Below are positions 23,600 to 35,743 of a stretch of DNA of 64,000 bases, one piece after another. Numbering within the stretch: position 1 is the stretch's first letter; every line of letters starts with the position of its first letter. The notes beneath the pieces are model-generated. The model did not search any database and was not told the origin of the DNA. It worked only from the letters and a program-made list of their open reading frames with translations. The position numbers and the translations under genes are program-made. Source of the stretch: Tetrastigma voinierianum (Eukaryota; Streptophyta; Magnoliopsida; Vitales; Vitaceae); the NCBI GenBank assembly GCA_016808115.1, contig JAEQBH010001852.1, positions 310,001-374,000 of the forward strand. Reading direction: 5' to 3'.

Positions 23600-24052
23600 C
23601 TATGGAGATGTGACCAATCTCCGATGCCATAACATAGAAGAATCTTCATTAATATTACACCTCTTAGTACTAATATGAACATGCAAAGAATTATTAGTGG
23701 CTTCATTATGTAAATAAATTCTATATAGACCATCTGCTAAAATACATGTTCCAATATGATTTGATTCATAAAATAAGTTAAATACATTGCCTTGAAAAGT
23801 AAAAGAAAAACCTAATGGAACAAGTCTAGAAATAGAAATCAAGATTCTTGAGAAACTTGGTATATAAAAGGTCCTTTCCAAAACTAAAACAAAGTCATTG
23901 CTTAGTGTTAACGCAGCATGTCCCGATATCTCTCCACATGTGAGCCATCTATGCTCCTCGATAAGATGCTTAGCCCACTTCCCACTAGCTTCCTTAGGTT
24001 TTGCATAAATTCTACAAAGGGTTTGCAATATGGATTGTAGAACCGTAATCAA
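23600..24052 (-). pseudogene. Copia GAG-pre-integrase region
   Basis: An open frame of about 150 residues. It contains ALTLSNDFVLVLERTFYIPS, then LISISRLVPLGFSF, GLYRIYLHN and SSMLWHRRL, the typical region between protease and integrase (ending in the H of the HHCC zinc motif) of plant copia polyproteins. The frame is broken before the rest of the zinc finger. Part of the minus-strand copia element. Confidence 0.75.
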
Positions 24053-24059
24053 TCAAACT

Positions 24060-26507
24060 GTGTTAATATTAACATTAACCATAGGATTCATAACAAACAA
24101 AGGATGATAGATACCTTTCTTCTCAAGCCACTTCTTGAATTTAAGACAATCTTTTCTTCATGTGTCCTTCCATTTACAAGAAACACTTATTTTCCTTCTG
24201 ATATCGCCTTGAGATGGTACTCTACATTTCCTTCGATTTGATTTAGAAGGTAAGTCCGAGATGTACATTCATTTTGTTCTTCCTAAAGTTGTAGCCAACA
24301 TCGCACTTTTAACTCCAATTCCATCACGAGCTTCTTCTTTCAACACACACGGTTTTGCGAATCACGACATTGACCATTTATCCTTATGTGTATTGTAAGA
24401 GATATTAAAAGGCTCGTATTGATGAGGAGCAGTGTTCAAAATAAAGTACACTAGGAAGGACTCCGACATATCTATCCCAAAGTATCTTAAGTTGAGCCGC
24501 AATGTCCCTTATCTGCATGATGTGCTCACGCACACCCCTAACGCTTGTGATACGAATGGAAGAGAACTTCATTATCAGGGTACTTGCCGTGAGCTTTGTT
24601 TTAGCGAGACAAATTGTTCGCCAATGGCTTTTAGCAAATCTTAGACCTTATCGTATTACTCAACAGAACCCCTAATACCAGTAGTAATTTTTGTCTTAAT
24701 GAACATTACACTAAGTCGAATGGATCTCTCTCATCGCTCAAAAAGCGCAACTTCAACAAGTGTGCTTTCTTTTGTCACTTCTGGTGGTTCCGATTTCCTT
24801 ATGGCATAATCGATGTCCATATACCCTAAATGAATGAGAATCCTTTATTTTCATATTTTATAGTTGTCACCCCTAAGTTCTGGAATGTCTAGGTGCATAT
24901 CAGTGTAACTAGCATGTTGAGATACTGTAAAATGTCCAAAAGCTTATGTTAGATTTGAGGCTTATATCACTAATTGCATGTTAAATAATGTAAACACGCA
25001 CTAAACTATATCTAATTTAATAAAGATTACCTGTGGGCAAAATCTTTATTTAATTAGTTCTCTTTAACTTTATGATAGAAATTTCAAATTATTTAATTTT
25101 GATGGTGAACAATAACCTAGGGAAATGGATGTACATGGATTTATATACACTAGAAAGTCCCCGCAAGCGAAGGCCACAACGGTCCTTTTCTTAATAACCA
25201 CTATTTGAGGCTCACTGCCTTGTCAGACTTTTCTAAACATATATAGTCCACACAAGTACCACTTAATGTTCCAAGGTTCCAAAACCACTATATAGTTTGC
25301 ATTTCTATCTTTAAAGATAAAACTACCAAATTATGTACCAATTCATAATTCATGTGGGTAAATTATGAAAATAATTTGACATCTCATCCTAATTACTATA
25401 TAAATATAAATAAAATTTCCCGTGGATAAATTTTATTATATTAAGTATAATTAATTATGCTTGTCTAAATTTTTATAGATCTAACTTAATAAATAATTTT
25501 AATTAATTAAAGATATTGTGGCTATTCCCTAATAACTTAAAAATTATATTGATCATGATGGACATTTTATAAGTATTTAGTTGTGCTTTCTAACTTAGGT
25601 AATTAAACTTAAGTTATATGTATAATATTAAACTTTATTGAATAAAGACATTAAACCATCCTATTATGCTATAAGAATTGTATAATTAATCATAATTATC
25701 AGCACAATTTGATTTCATACAAAAGAATCAAAACCATGTCAATACATTCATGCATGGAACCCTTAAAATTTGTAAATTCATTATTATTATTCTAAATAAA
25801 CATGATTGAGCAATTAATAAATAATGCTTAAGCACGTAATAAATACCAAAGCGTATAAGAATTAAACATATAAATTCTTTAACACCACGTCAAGTTATTT
25901 AGTGGAAGAGTCATTCCCTAAGAACCTTGGTCATGCTCGTGATCTCATATAACACATTTTAATCTTTAAGCCAATTAAAAGTAGTCCGATTCAAACCAGC
26001 CCAAACATTTAAACGAACCCTTAAAGGGCTTTCCCGCTGAAGCCCCGCCCACACACAGCTCAAGAATAAAGCCTTTCATATAGGCCCAAATACTATTTAT
26101 ATTTTTTTTTTTTTTTAAAGGTTGTCTTTCGCATAGGACTCTATGAGAACTTAAACATGAATTTTTTTTTTTTTTTACTAGCGCTTGTTGTTATAGAATC
26201 ATAAAAAACACATTGAATCAAATATAAAGGTGATTTAATGATTCTAAACAATTAAAAACCAAAATCAAAAGATCCGCACTCCTAGAAAATGAGATCCTCA
26301 AGACCGCAAATTCTCCATTTTTTCTTATAGCTGATGTTATAGAATCATAAAAACACATTGAATCAAAATATAAAGTGATTTAATGATTCTGAAACAATAA
26401 AAAACCAAACCGTAAGATCCAGACTCAAAACAGATCATGTACTACAATTTTTTTCTCGTAGAATAAATATCCGTGGCAAAGGTCAATCAGTTCTTTATAC
26501 TCAAAAG
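24060..26507. other. Copia gag/leader zone and noncoding DNA
   Basis: Gag-like sequence may persist to about 24900 on the minus strand but is too broken to delimit. From 24930 to 26150 I see only AT-rich noncoding DNA. At 26180-26320 and 26330-26440 a ~110-bp segment is repeated in tandem (shared words tgttatagaatcat, cacattgaatcaa, gatttaatgattct). Confidence 0.45.
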
Positions 26508-26872
26508 ATAGTTGCATATACAACATCCTAAACATGTTTCTAATATAGAAACATGAAAAGAAATAGGATCTTACATACCTCAAAATATTGATTTTCCTGA
26601 AAGTCTAAAACCCATCACAAGAACACCCCAGATAACATTTGTTTTCTCATTTACTCAATCAATGGAATTCTCAAAGAATGAATGAAGTTTTTTTGATGTA
26701 ATAGAACAGTAAAAGAGGACCCCTTCATATAGTAGTTCTTCCATCAAGAACTACAGTTATATTATTTCTGAAAAGTTACCACTTTAAACTTTCAAATTTC
26801 AAAGTTTCAAAAATTAAAACTTTTCAAAAAGGTTGCATCATATCATAATCTTATAAAACCTTACATATATAT

Positions 26873-27215
26873 AGTCCAAAAAGGCACCCCAACAATGCCA
26901 ATCCCATTGAAAGCAACAACATAGATTTAATAAAATCAGGGGCAAGATATGCTCCTTAGTTGTTTGGATGCTAAATAGCACTGACTTTCTCATCACACAA
27001 ATTATTCTATTTTATTTTTTAAATGCGATTGATACAAAGAACAACCTAGAATTCAGCTATGCTAGTAAAATTTTCTTTCACCAATAAGATGAAAACAAGT
27101 AGGAAAGTAAAAATAAATAAATAACCCACTTATCAATAAAATAAAATAAAGGAAGAGCATATCCCAATGTTATCATTCAATAAGGGAAATAAGGGGCTAA
27201 GTGGGCATCTTCTGT
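26873..27215 (+). repeat. Upstream duplicate of the CYP711A promoter region (copy A)
   Basis: Copy A matches copy B (28318-28970) in order: tatagtccaaaa-ggca, caacaat-cca-tc, ttgtttggatgcta, then after a gap ccaatgttatcattcaa and ggctaagtgggcat. Copy B adjoins the first CYP711A gene, so A is a second, displaced copy of that gene's upstream DNA. No CYP711A exon lies between A and B. Confidence 0.65.
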
Positions 27216-28317
27216 ATCTCCCATCTCTTTCTTCTAATTAAACCCAATTGGATCAAGTTATTCTCGACGATCAAATCTTCAATTGATGACCTCTTTGATC
27301 AGCTAACCACTTGATCATAGTTTAAACATCGATTTAATCATAATTTGATAATTAGTTTAATCCTTAAATCATGAATCAATAATTTTTTCTATTTAGATCG
27401 ATTCAATTTTTAAAATATTGTTAAAATCTCTCCTTCATAATTAAAATCTCTGGATATAGATGAAGGCCTTCAATGTTTAACTAGGATGGCATGGGATGGG
27501 TTTTTCTTTTACTTCTTCAAATTTCCACCCCTATGGGACAGATACATGGTTAGTGTAATCGGACAGATATAACCCTTGACTAAATTAAGAAAGCAATTAT
27601 TATAACTATGAACTAATCAAGATGATGTAAACTAATTTAGATACGGAGATATAATGAGTGTGCATTGACCATTTATCTCAATGATTGTTGAATAAAATAA
27701 TCACCTAAGGTAACAAAGATCCATATGTTTACTTCCAAATCTCACCTATGGTAAATTCAAAGGAGTGGTTAATTCAACATCATTTCAATCATCTCATAAT
27801 TAAATCACATACAAATGGTTGTTTAGAGAAATTAATGCTTCTAATTAATATAATACACATGACATGACCTATAATCTTAAAGAAGTATTAATATGTATTT
27901 GTGATACTGTTAATAACACTGTGGAGTTGTTGGACTGAGTTTGATTATAGAAAATACAAATTTCACATATATTAGAACTTGTTTGTTTCAGAGAAGTATT
28001 AAGAACAGAAAAATATTGACTAAAAATGAATGGCTGTTTAGTTTCATTAATTAGTGAAGTATGATGAAATAAAATGTAATTATAATTACTTTAAAAGCAA
28101 TAAATTACTAAGGGAAAAAACTTTAAAATGAGTTTTGAAAAGAGTCTTTTTTTTCCTTCACGCATTATTTTTTCTGCATATTCTTTCACAATTCCAAAAT
28201 ACAACATATAACCTTGGTTTCACAAGAAAATAATATAAAACCGAATTGAAAGATGAATCATTTTTGTTAATGCAATATATTAATCATTATAAAGAGGAAG
28301 CTCAAATAATGAGACAA
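27216..28317. other. AT-rich DNA between the promoter duplicates
   Basis: No gene or named repeat seen in this ~1.1 kb. Confidence 0.5.
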
Positions 28318-28398
28318 ACATATAGTCCAAAAGGGCATCTCAACAATACCATCACCATTTGAGAAGGATATTCGCTTCTATATATACAATGCAACTCC

Positions 28399-28456
<58 letters not shown>

Positions 28457-28985
28457 CTTCATTGTTTGGATGCTAATGAACAAACTCATTTTTAAACTTT
28501 CTGATCCATCACAAAAAAAAAGGTAAAAAAAAAAAAAAAAAACCATAGTTTACATAAAGCTTAAGGAAACAAAGATGGAAATTAAGGACCTATTTGGTTA
28601 TAGTTTTTAAAAACCATTTTTTGTTTTGAAAAAACAAGAAGAATAAGAAAAACACAAAGAACATGTTTGATTCTCATTGTTTTTTTGCTTTGACAAACTC
28701 GAAAAGAACATAGAAGACACTAAATTTAAAGGACAATAATAGTTTTCAGAGAACACCAAAATGATGTTCTTAGCTTTTTTAAAAACCGTTTTTAAGAACA
28801 GTTTTAAAATACAAGAACAAGGAAAATAAATAGGACATGTTTAATTTTCATTTTTTTTCTTGTTTTGAAAAACATATAAAATACTAAATAAGTTAGTAGT
28901 AAAGGAAAATACAGGGTGGGCATTTCCCAATTGTTATCATTCAAGGAGGACAAAAGGCTAAGTGGGCATTACCCACCCACTGAGA
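28318..28985 (+). promoter_or_regulatory. Upstream region of first CYP711A gene (copy B)
   Basis: Colinear with copy A but enlarged by a (TA)n run (28403-28452), an A-tract (28529-28543) and a ~290-bp AT-rich dispersed repeat (about 28590-28880). It ends about 135 bases before the start codon. A TATA-like atatatgta lies near 29034-29042 and a (CT)n leader at 29078-29116. Confidence 0.5.
28403..28452. repeat. (TA)n microsatellite
   Basis: About 24 perfect TA repeats inside copy B of the duplicated promoter region. Confidence 0.95.
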
Positions 28986-29076
28986 GGGATAGGGACTTAC
29001 CAGTTAAGAGATGGCCTCTTTCAAAGACCTTCAAATATATGTATCTCACCCCACCATCTCCTTCTTCACTAAACAT

Positions 29077-29109
<33 letters not shown>

Positions 29110-30279
29110 TTCTCTCAACATGAATGAAGCCCTCCAAGGTTTGATACAGATTGGGGGTGTCCTTCATAAATACACCCATGGCACCCGTTTCCTTCACTGT
29201 GTTGCATACTAGTAGACTTTGGGGTACTTGTATGGACCCTATTGGAGGGTTAGAAGAGTACCTGGTCCACCAGTCTTGCCTCTTGTAGGGCACCTCCCCT
29301 TGATGGCTAAGTATGGTCACGATGTTTTCTCAGTCCTTGCCAAAAGATATGGTCCAATTTTCAGGTATTTTCACTACTGCTTTCTACTTTACTTTTCATG
29401 TATGAGACAAGACAAATAAGTGGAAAAAAAATGGTGTTTTCTTAGAATTCTTTATTGCTCTTCATCTTCCTCTTCTTCCCTTGTTTTCCCAGGTTTGTTT
29501 TCTTGTTTTCAAAGCCAACAACAGGCTAGGGAGATTCAGGGTATTTTAATTTTTTTTACATGCTTCCACTTTCTGGTTTTTAATTCTCTGTTTCTCACCA
29601 AAACTTTCAAAACTAATGATCAGAGATGGTGATGGGAGATAAATAATCATCTGTCACAGTTCTATTCTCCATGGTCAGATACATTTCATTTTCTGCTTTT
29701 TCAGATTTGTTGTGACTCAGCCAACACTACTACTCTCCACCTTATCCTCTTTATCATTCGAATTGGTGATGAGATTCAAACCAAGACTAAAGTGGGGAAA
29801 AAGACATAAAAAGAAAAATGAAAAAAGAAAAAACATTTTTGGCATCTAAAGAATATGTAGAAATAGACAAACACAAAATATTTCTGGCCCAGATAAGCCC
29901 CCCCCTCCCTTGGTTGCTATATTCCTTGTGCTGTGAATATTTTTTTTTCCTTTTTCCCATCTGGGTCTGGATTTACATTCCTTTTTCCAAAACTTCCCAC
30001 ATCAGAAAACCATTTTCATATACTTCACATGTTATTCTTATGTGGGCCTTTTTTATTTATTTTTCATTTTGAAATAAATCTTATTCTTTGTTGGGTAGGT
30101 TCCATGTGGGTAGACAGCCTCTGGTGATTGTGGCAGATGCAGAGCTCTGTAGAGAAGTTGGAATCAAGAAATTCAAAGACATTCCCAACAGAAGCATTCC
30201 CTCTGCCATCTCAGCCTCCCCTCTCCACCAAAAAGGTCTTTTCTTCACCAGGTATTTCTCCTCCATGTATACATGGAAT

Positions 30280-31230
30280 AGAAGAATGTGTCACACCCCA
30301 TATCCGATGGATCTGATATGGAAAAAAGTTCCTATAAATACGACTCCTCTTAATCTCAATGTATGCTTAAGTTGCGAGGATTCTATTTAGTGCCGAACAA
30401 TATTTATAATAGTTATTTGGCCCTACTACTCCAGACGTAGCTTGGTCCCAACCCCGATAAGAGGGTCCGTCTATTTGGCATCAGGGATGTTCGTCTGCTT
30501 AATCTCATACGAGGAGTGGTACTGCGGCTGACGTATCGCGGTTAACATACATGTATTCTCTACTCTATTCGCTAAGTCGAATATGACACGACTAATAATT
30601 GTATCAAAATTAACAAATTCAAAACTGACCAAATTAGTAATTGGATAACATGACACGTATAACCCGTTTATTAATTTTGTCATTTAAATTAATATAATTT
30701 ATGATGGATCCGTTTATTAATTAGGTCATTTAAATTAATATAATTTATAATTAATCCATCAATATTTAACATAAATAACATATTAAACGGGTTAATCTAT
30801 GTTAAATAATAATTTACATAATAATTAAATAAGTCAATTCAAGTCAATTTCTTGCGATATGGATTTACACGAATATGTAACCCGCTTTTATTAAATTCAA
30901 GCATGCGAGTCAACACTTAATTGACTAAAACACAATTATACTTAACCAAAACATGTAAAGATCGTGTCGAGCTCGTGTCAGATTCATGGGTCATGTCAAC
31001 CCATTTTGTATTCACTCACAATCCCTTGTGTTCAGATGAGACGCTTGTCATATCTCACACCTGGATAAAGCGAAGAAAAGCTTCTCGACACTAAATAGTG
31101 ATACCCTCTCAACCTAAGAGACCACGCGCTTTAAAGCCTCGAAGCCCCTTGAGCCCAAAACGGACAATATTTACATGGTTGAATCGGATAGTGATGAACC
31201 AGAAAACTAGTAGATTTTCTATTTAGTTTA
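30280..31230. repeat. Intron 2 of the first CYP711A gene with dispersed repeats
   Basis: The right part (about 31030-31170) is an inverted copy of the ~180-bp repeat seen at 15.1-15.8 kb. The part at 30650-30850 contains a short tandem repetition (tccgtttattaatt, taggtcatttaaattaatat). No coding sequence. Confidence 0.5.
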
Positions 31231-32295
31231 TATATGATGAAAGTTGGATTTGCAGGGATTCTAGGTGGTCAACAATGAGAAACACCATAATATCAGTGTA
31301 CCAGCAATCTTACCTAGCCAACCTGGTGCCAACCATGCAAGGATTCATTGAACCAGCCTTTCAAAATCTCCCATCTTCTAAAGAGGAAGAAGACATCACT
31401 TTTTCCAACTTATCCCTCAAACTGGCCACTGATGTAATTGGTCAAGCTGCATTTGGGGTTGATTTTGGTCTCTCTAAACCACCTTCATCAATCAGCAATG
31501 GAGTTAAGATTAAGAACAGTGGTGAAGAAGTATCAGAGTTCATCAATCAGCATATTTACTCCACCACAAATCTCAAGATGGATTTATCAGGATCTTTCTC
31601 AATCATACTAGGGTTACTAATTTATCTTCCAAAAACCAGTTCAACATATTCTTAAGAGAATTCCTGGAACAATGGACTGGAAAATCGACAAGGCCAACAA
31701 GAAACTGAGTAGCAGGCTAGATGAGATTGTTGCAAAGAGAATCAAGGATAAGGATAGAGGTTCTAAGGATTTCTTGTCTCTTATATTGAATGCAAGGGAG
31801 ACACAGAAAGCCATGAAGAATGTTTTCACCTCAGACTATCTTAATGCAGTTACGTATGAACACCTACTTGCAGGGTCTGCAACAACATCCTTCACATTGT
31901 CTTCAACTGTTTATCTGATTGCTGAGCATCCAGAAGTGGAGAAGAAGTTGCTGGAAGAGATTGACCGGTTCGGGCCGCCGGATAAGACCCCGACAGCTTA
32001 TGATCTGCAGCATAAATTCACCTATCTTGATCAGGCAAAGACTCTAATTGTTCATCTCTCATTCATTAGGGCTAGTTTTTTATTCCATTCTTATTTGTTC
32101 TTCTTGATTCATTTTTCTTAACTGCAGGTTGTTAAGGAGGCAATGAGGTTTCATACTGTTTCCCCGTTAGTGGCAAGAGAAACAAATGCAGAAGTAGAGA
32201 TTGGAGGCTATCTTCTTCCCAAGGTATTTGACATATATGAATGTTATAAACTCTACTAATAATACAAATGCTCAACTTTTGAATATACAAATTAA

Positions 32296-32601
32296 TAGAG
32301 CTGGTAATTTGAGCCTAGTCAACCCGGAATTGGGGTTAGGGTGAACCAACAAAATGACAGCCCGATGTAAGTTAGGCTCAGCCCGACTTGGTTTTGCTTT
32401 TGACCCGATGTGGGCCCGGTGTGGGCCTGGCTTGGTCGGGCTATTTGTGCTTAGAGCTGGTAATTTGAGCCTGACCAACCCAAAATTAAGGTTGGGCCAG
32501 GCCGACAAAATGCTAGCCTAATGTAAATTAGATTTGGTCCGGCCCAATTTTTCCCTTGGCCCGGTGTGGGTCCAATCGGGCTACCCGGATTGACAGCTCT
32601 A
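32296..32601. mobile_element. hAT-like MITE with internal duplication, in intron 4
   Basis: The ends tagagctggtaatttgagcc and (minus strand) tagagctgtcaatccgggta are imperfect terminal inverted repeats. The flanks caaattaa and caaatagg share their first five bases and could be a worn 8-bp target duplication. The internal unit agagctggtaatttgagcc recurs at 32453, so the element is a near-dimer. GC-rich words of the gggccgggc type match many plant hAT MITEs. Confidence 0.55.
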
Positions 32602-33504
32602 CAAATAGGGAATTATTGGGAAACTTATGTACCTACCTCTCTCCACATTGGTATGATATTATTCACTTTGGGTCGGAGGCCTACTCCTAACAATCCTACC
32701 CTTGAAGAAAGTACCATCGAGCCTCCCCTCAAACGTTTTCACCCTTAAGCTTGAACTCTAATACCACTTGTTGGAAAACTAATGGAGCTACTCCTCTCTA
32801 TATTGGTATGATATTGTCTACTTTGAACCTGAGACCGTCATGACTTCGTTTTTAGGTTCCTCCCAAAATGTCTCATACCAATTGAATATCAATCATTCTT
32901 ATTAACTCATAATCCTCCATATTTTTAATCGACGTGGGACTTTGTCCACAAACCTAACCAGAACAAATACCCAAATTGCATAAAGTGACTTGAACCCATA
33001 ACCTTTTGTCAAACTACACTCCGATACTATATTAACCAACAAATTTCCGAAAAGCTCAAAAACTTTTAGGACATGGGTTCAATACTATCATGCTTCTTAC
33101 TACTACGCACGTATATTTATACAAATAAGATATACGATGAGTACATAAACTTCTTTTTATATATCTTGGTGCACATGGATTTGATATGACTGTTGGGCCG
33201 AGTAAATGATCCAAAAATTTCCTGGAGCGGAAGTTCAAGCCAGAGAGGTTTGATCCAAATTGTGATGAGGAGAAACAAAGGCATCCCTATGCTCACATAC
33301 CCTTTGGAATTGGTCCTCGAGCTTGTTTGGGCCAAAAGTTTTCTCTACAAGAAGTGAAGCTTTCATTGATTCATCTATACAGAAGATATGGCTTCCAAAG
33401 GCCATTCTCCAAATGGTGGAGAAACCCTCCCAACCCCTGAGTATGGCATAGTACTCAACTTCAAGCATGGCGTCAAGGTTAGAGCTATTAAAAGACGACC
33501 ATGA

Positions 33505-35580
33505 AAAAATGGTTCCACTTAGTTGATGTTTCATCAGTATTAATGTTAATGTTTATGTTTTTTTAAGGAATTAGTTTCCTTATATATTGGACTGTTGAAT
33601 GAATATTATGATGAAGCTTAGATCGATGCATAGTACAAGTTTTGTAATGTGGGACTTGAAAATGAATACATGAATATTGTGTATTCAATGTTGTTCTTTT
33701 TCATGTTATAATGAGATAAAAAGATTTGTTAAAATGAAACAAAGTTATAGGCAACAAAAAAAGACGAAGAGAAGAAAATCCCAAAATTCATATAAGTAGG
33801 GAAAAATCAAGAGCAGATGTGGAGAATCTATTGTTATGAAAGATAGGGTATAAGATTCGCATACTTTATGAACCTAAAGCACATATAACAGTCTTGTATT
33901 TCAAATCTGAATAAGTCCAAACTTAATAAAATTAATAATGTGGGCTATGGGCATTTTACTAAACAAACCCTGACAAACCAGAACGACAACAAAGAACTTT
34001 TCAACAAAAACAAATGAAATTGGCCATCAGTAAATCTTCACTCAAGCCTAACTCCTTGACACAGTCCAATACAACATACAAAAAACTTGACAGGAATTCC
34101 GTCGCAATATCAAAAACCAAGGGTTTCCATTCATTAGCAGTCCGGAACAATTAGGCTTGCCGCATGGTTCGCCGAGCCCATACTGGCCGTCGACTCCACA
34201 CTCTACTGCTCAGCCGAAATTATATTCTTAGCGTCCGCTGCCCACTTCAATGGCCTATATTGCAAGCAGCCAAAGAGTTCAACTGGGCCTGTGGCATGAC
34301 CTAGGAATGAGCGGCTCAATGGGTCTGTGGTGAACAGGCTTGAGTCAAGCCCAATACTAAAATCTTTTTTTTTAACTCTTAACCCCTTCTTCTTGTTTAA
34401 AAATTTAATGCACCAACTAAATTGTACATTCTGACTTATATAATAACTTAACAAAACACATATTATAAATAAAGTTACATAACGTACTACAAACACAATA
34501 CAGAATAGTGGTGAGCCTATCAGTATGTGCCTAAAAGGGGCGGGCCATGACTGGCTGACTGGTGGGCCCGTGACGTGCTTCAGAGGAGCTGTAGCCTGGG
34601 CCAGCCTCAAGCCTGGCTGGGCCAGGCAAAGCTTGTACCACTACACAATGTCCAGAGGGAAGCTTCACACTGCAATAACTCTGGCCTTTAAAATAACTGT
34701 CCCCACCATCTAAAATGGCTTGTCGCTGAGAATGAATTTCACTGGCATGCTCGGTCACAAAGTCGCCACACAAAAAATGGCTCTACCTGCTTTTAGACCC
34801 CTAACCACAACCATGTCCAAAACTGACATCTATAAAAGCTCTTAAGGGTAAAACTCATCAACATTCACTAATCAAGTTCACCCAACTCTAACTACATCTT
34901 TTATTTTTATTTATTACATTCAAAATGAAATAAAACAAAACAAGAGGGAAAATATCATAAAAGAAACAACAACTAAAATCTAGCAGAATCACATCAAAAT
35001 TAATCTAAACAGAATTGGATGTCTACGCAACGTTTAGTAAGAATGCAGCATCTTCTCACGTTAAATTTATTATTTGAATACAAACGATATATCTTACCAT
35101 TGGACTATTTTGAACTCAAATAAAAGAGACTTTTAGTTTTAATAAAGAAATCTTGTTACAATTACTTATAGATAAAAATAAAAATAAAATCAATACCATG
35201 AACCTAAATAAATTATTATACGCTTAAAACAAGAATAAATATATGGTAAAATTTAATCTAATTTTGAGCCCAAATCAATTTTTGATAAATGAGCTAAAAT
35301 CCTTCCATCGAATCTAAATTAAATTAGTCTTAAAAGGTTTGATTTGATTTAAATTACCAATAAAAATCTTCTCTCTTCCATGTTTCATGCACATGAATGT
35401 GTTTTGATAATTTTTTGACATGGTGACCTGATCTGAACTTTACTACATCTACCTAAAACTATCATTTAATTATATGTTTAATTCTGCTTTAGGTCTTAAT
35501 TACAGCAGCCTGCAGCCCACGTGACATGACCGTTTTTTGTTTCTATCTATTTATTTTTATATAGTTTTCCTCTTATACAG
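33505..35580. other. Intergenic DNA downstream of the first CYP711A gene
   Basis: Probable 3' UTR to about 33700. At 34060-34300 the minus strand has a less AT-rich, possibly gene-derived stretch (GCLQYRPLKWAADAKNIIS), unrecognised and interrupted. GC-rich words (gggccagcctcaagcctggc) near 34598 resemble hAT MITE ends. The remainder is AT-rich with nothing to call. Confidence 0.35.
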
Positions 35581-35743
35581 TCTTTTAAAAATCAAATCGA
35601 ACGGATCAGACAATCGATCAATGAACTTTCTAGTCCGATGAATCTGGGGCCTGATTGTGATTCGAACAATTCATCAGATTCTCATTTCCTAAATCATGAA
35701 CCGGTAACTTTTTCGATTCAATCATCCATCCGAATTTTAAAAC
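35581..35743. mobile_element. Short MITE-like copy (TTTTAAAA..AATTTTAAAAC family)
   Basis: It starts tcttttaaaaatc and ends gattcaatcatccatccg-aattttaaaac. The same closing words occur in the element at 63251-63578 (attcaatcatcaatccg, tttttaaaacattg). No target duplication is clear. Confidence 0.45.

Larger units (their letters stand above)
18493..26865 (-). mobile_element. Ty1/copia retrotransposon on the minus strand, both LTRs, decayed
   Basis: The left LTR (18493-18860) and right LTR (about 26508-26865) share aagaatgaatgaagtttttt, tcaagaactacagtt, aaaggttacc or aaagttacc and the end ataaaaccttaca. The flanking 5-mers catat (18488-18492) and tatat (26866-26870) are a near-matching target duplication. 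Just inside the left LTR lies ttctcccacttgg, the complement of a polypurine tract, fixing the orientation as minus. The coding pieces below follow gag/pre-integrase, integrase, RT and RNase H from right to left, all frameshifted, so the element cannot be autonomous. I could not find a clear primer-binding site. Confidence 0.8.
29120..33504 (+). pseudogene. CYP711A (MAX1-like) cytochrome P450, first copy, frameshifted
   Basis: MAX1-type P450s are ER enzymes that oxidise carlactone to carlactonoic acid in strigolactone synthesis. Five exons are readable. Exon 1, 29120-29364, carries the proline-rich hinge RRVPGPPVLPLVGHLPLMAK. Exon 2, 30099-30251, carries GRQPLVIVADAELCREVGIK. Exon 3, 31256-32034, carries WSTMRNTIISVYQ, the I-helix segment LLAGSATTSFTLSS and HPEVEKKLLEEI. 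Exon 4, 32128-32223, carries VVKEAMRFHTVSPLVARET, including the ExxR helix end. Exon 5, about 33170-33504, carries the haem loop PFGIGPRACLGQKFS with its cysteine. Lesions: at least two frame changes in exon 1 before the hinge; one extra base near 31635 in exon 3 leading to TAA; a GC donor after exon 3; a poor or lost acceptor, a stop and shifts at the start of exon 5; another shift near 33398. Exons 2 and 4 are intact. Pseudogene or assembly error. Confidence 0.8.

Noticed and set aside
29069..29320. Minus-strand frame opposite CYP711A exon 1
   Set aside because: It is the shadow of exon 1 and the (CT)n leader; the P450 reading on the plus strand explains the conservation.
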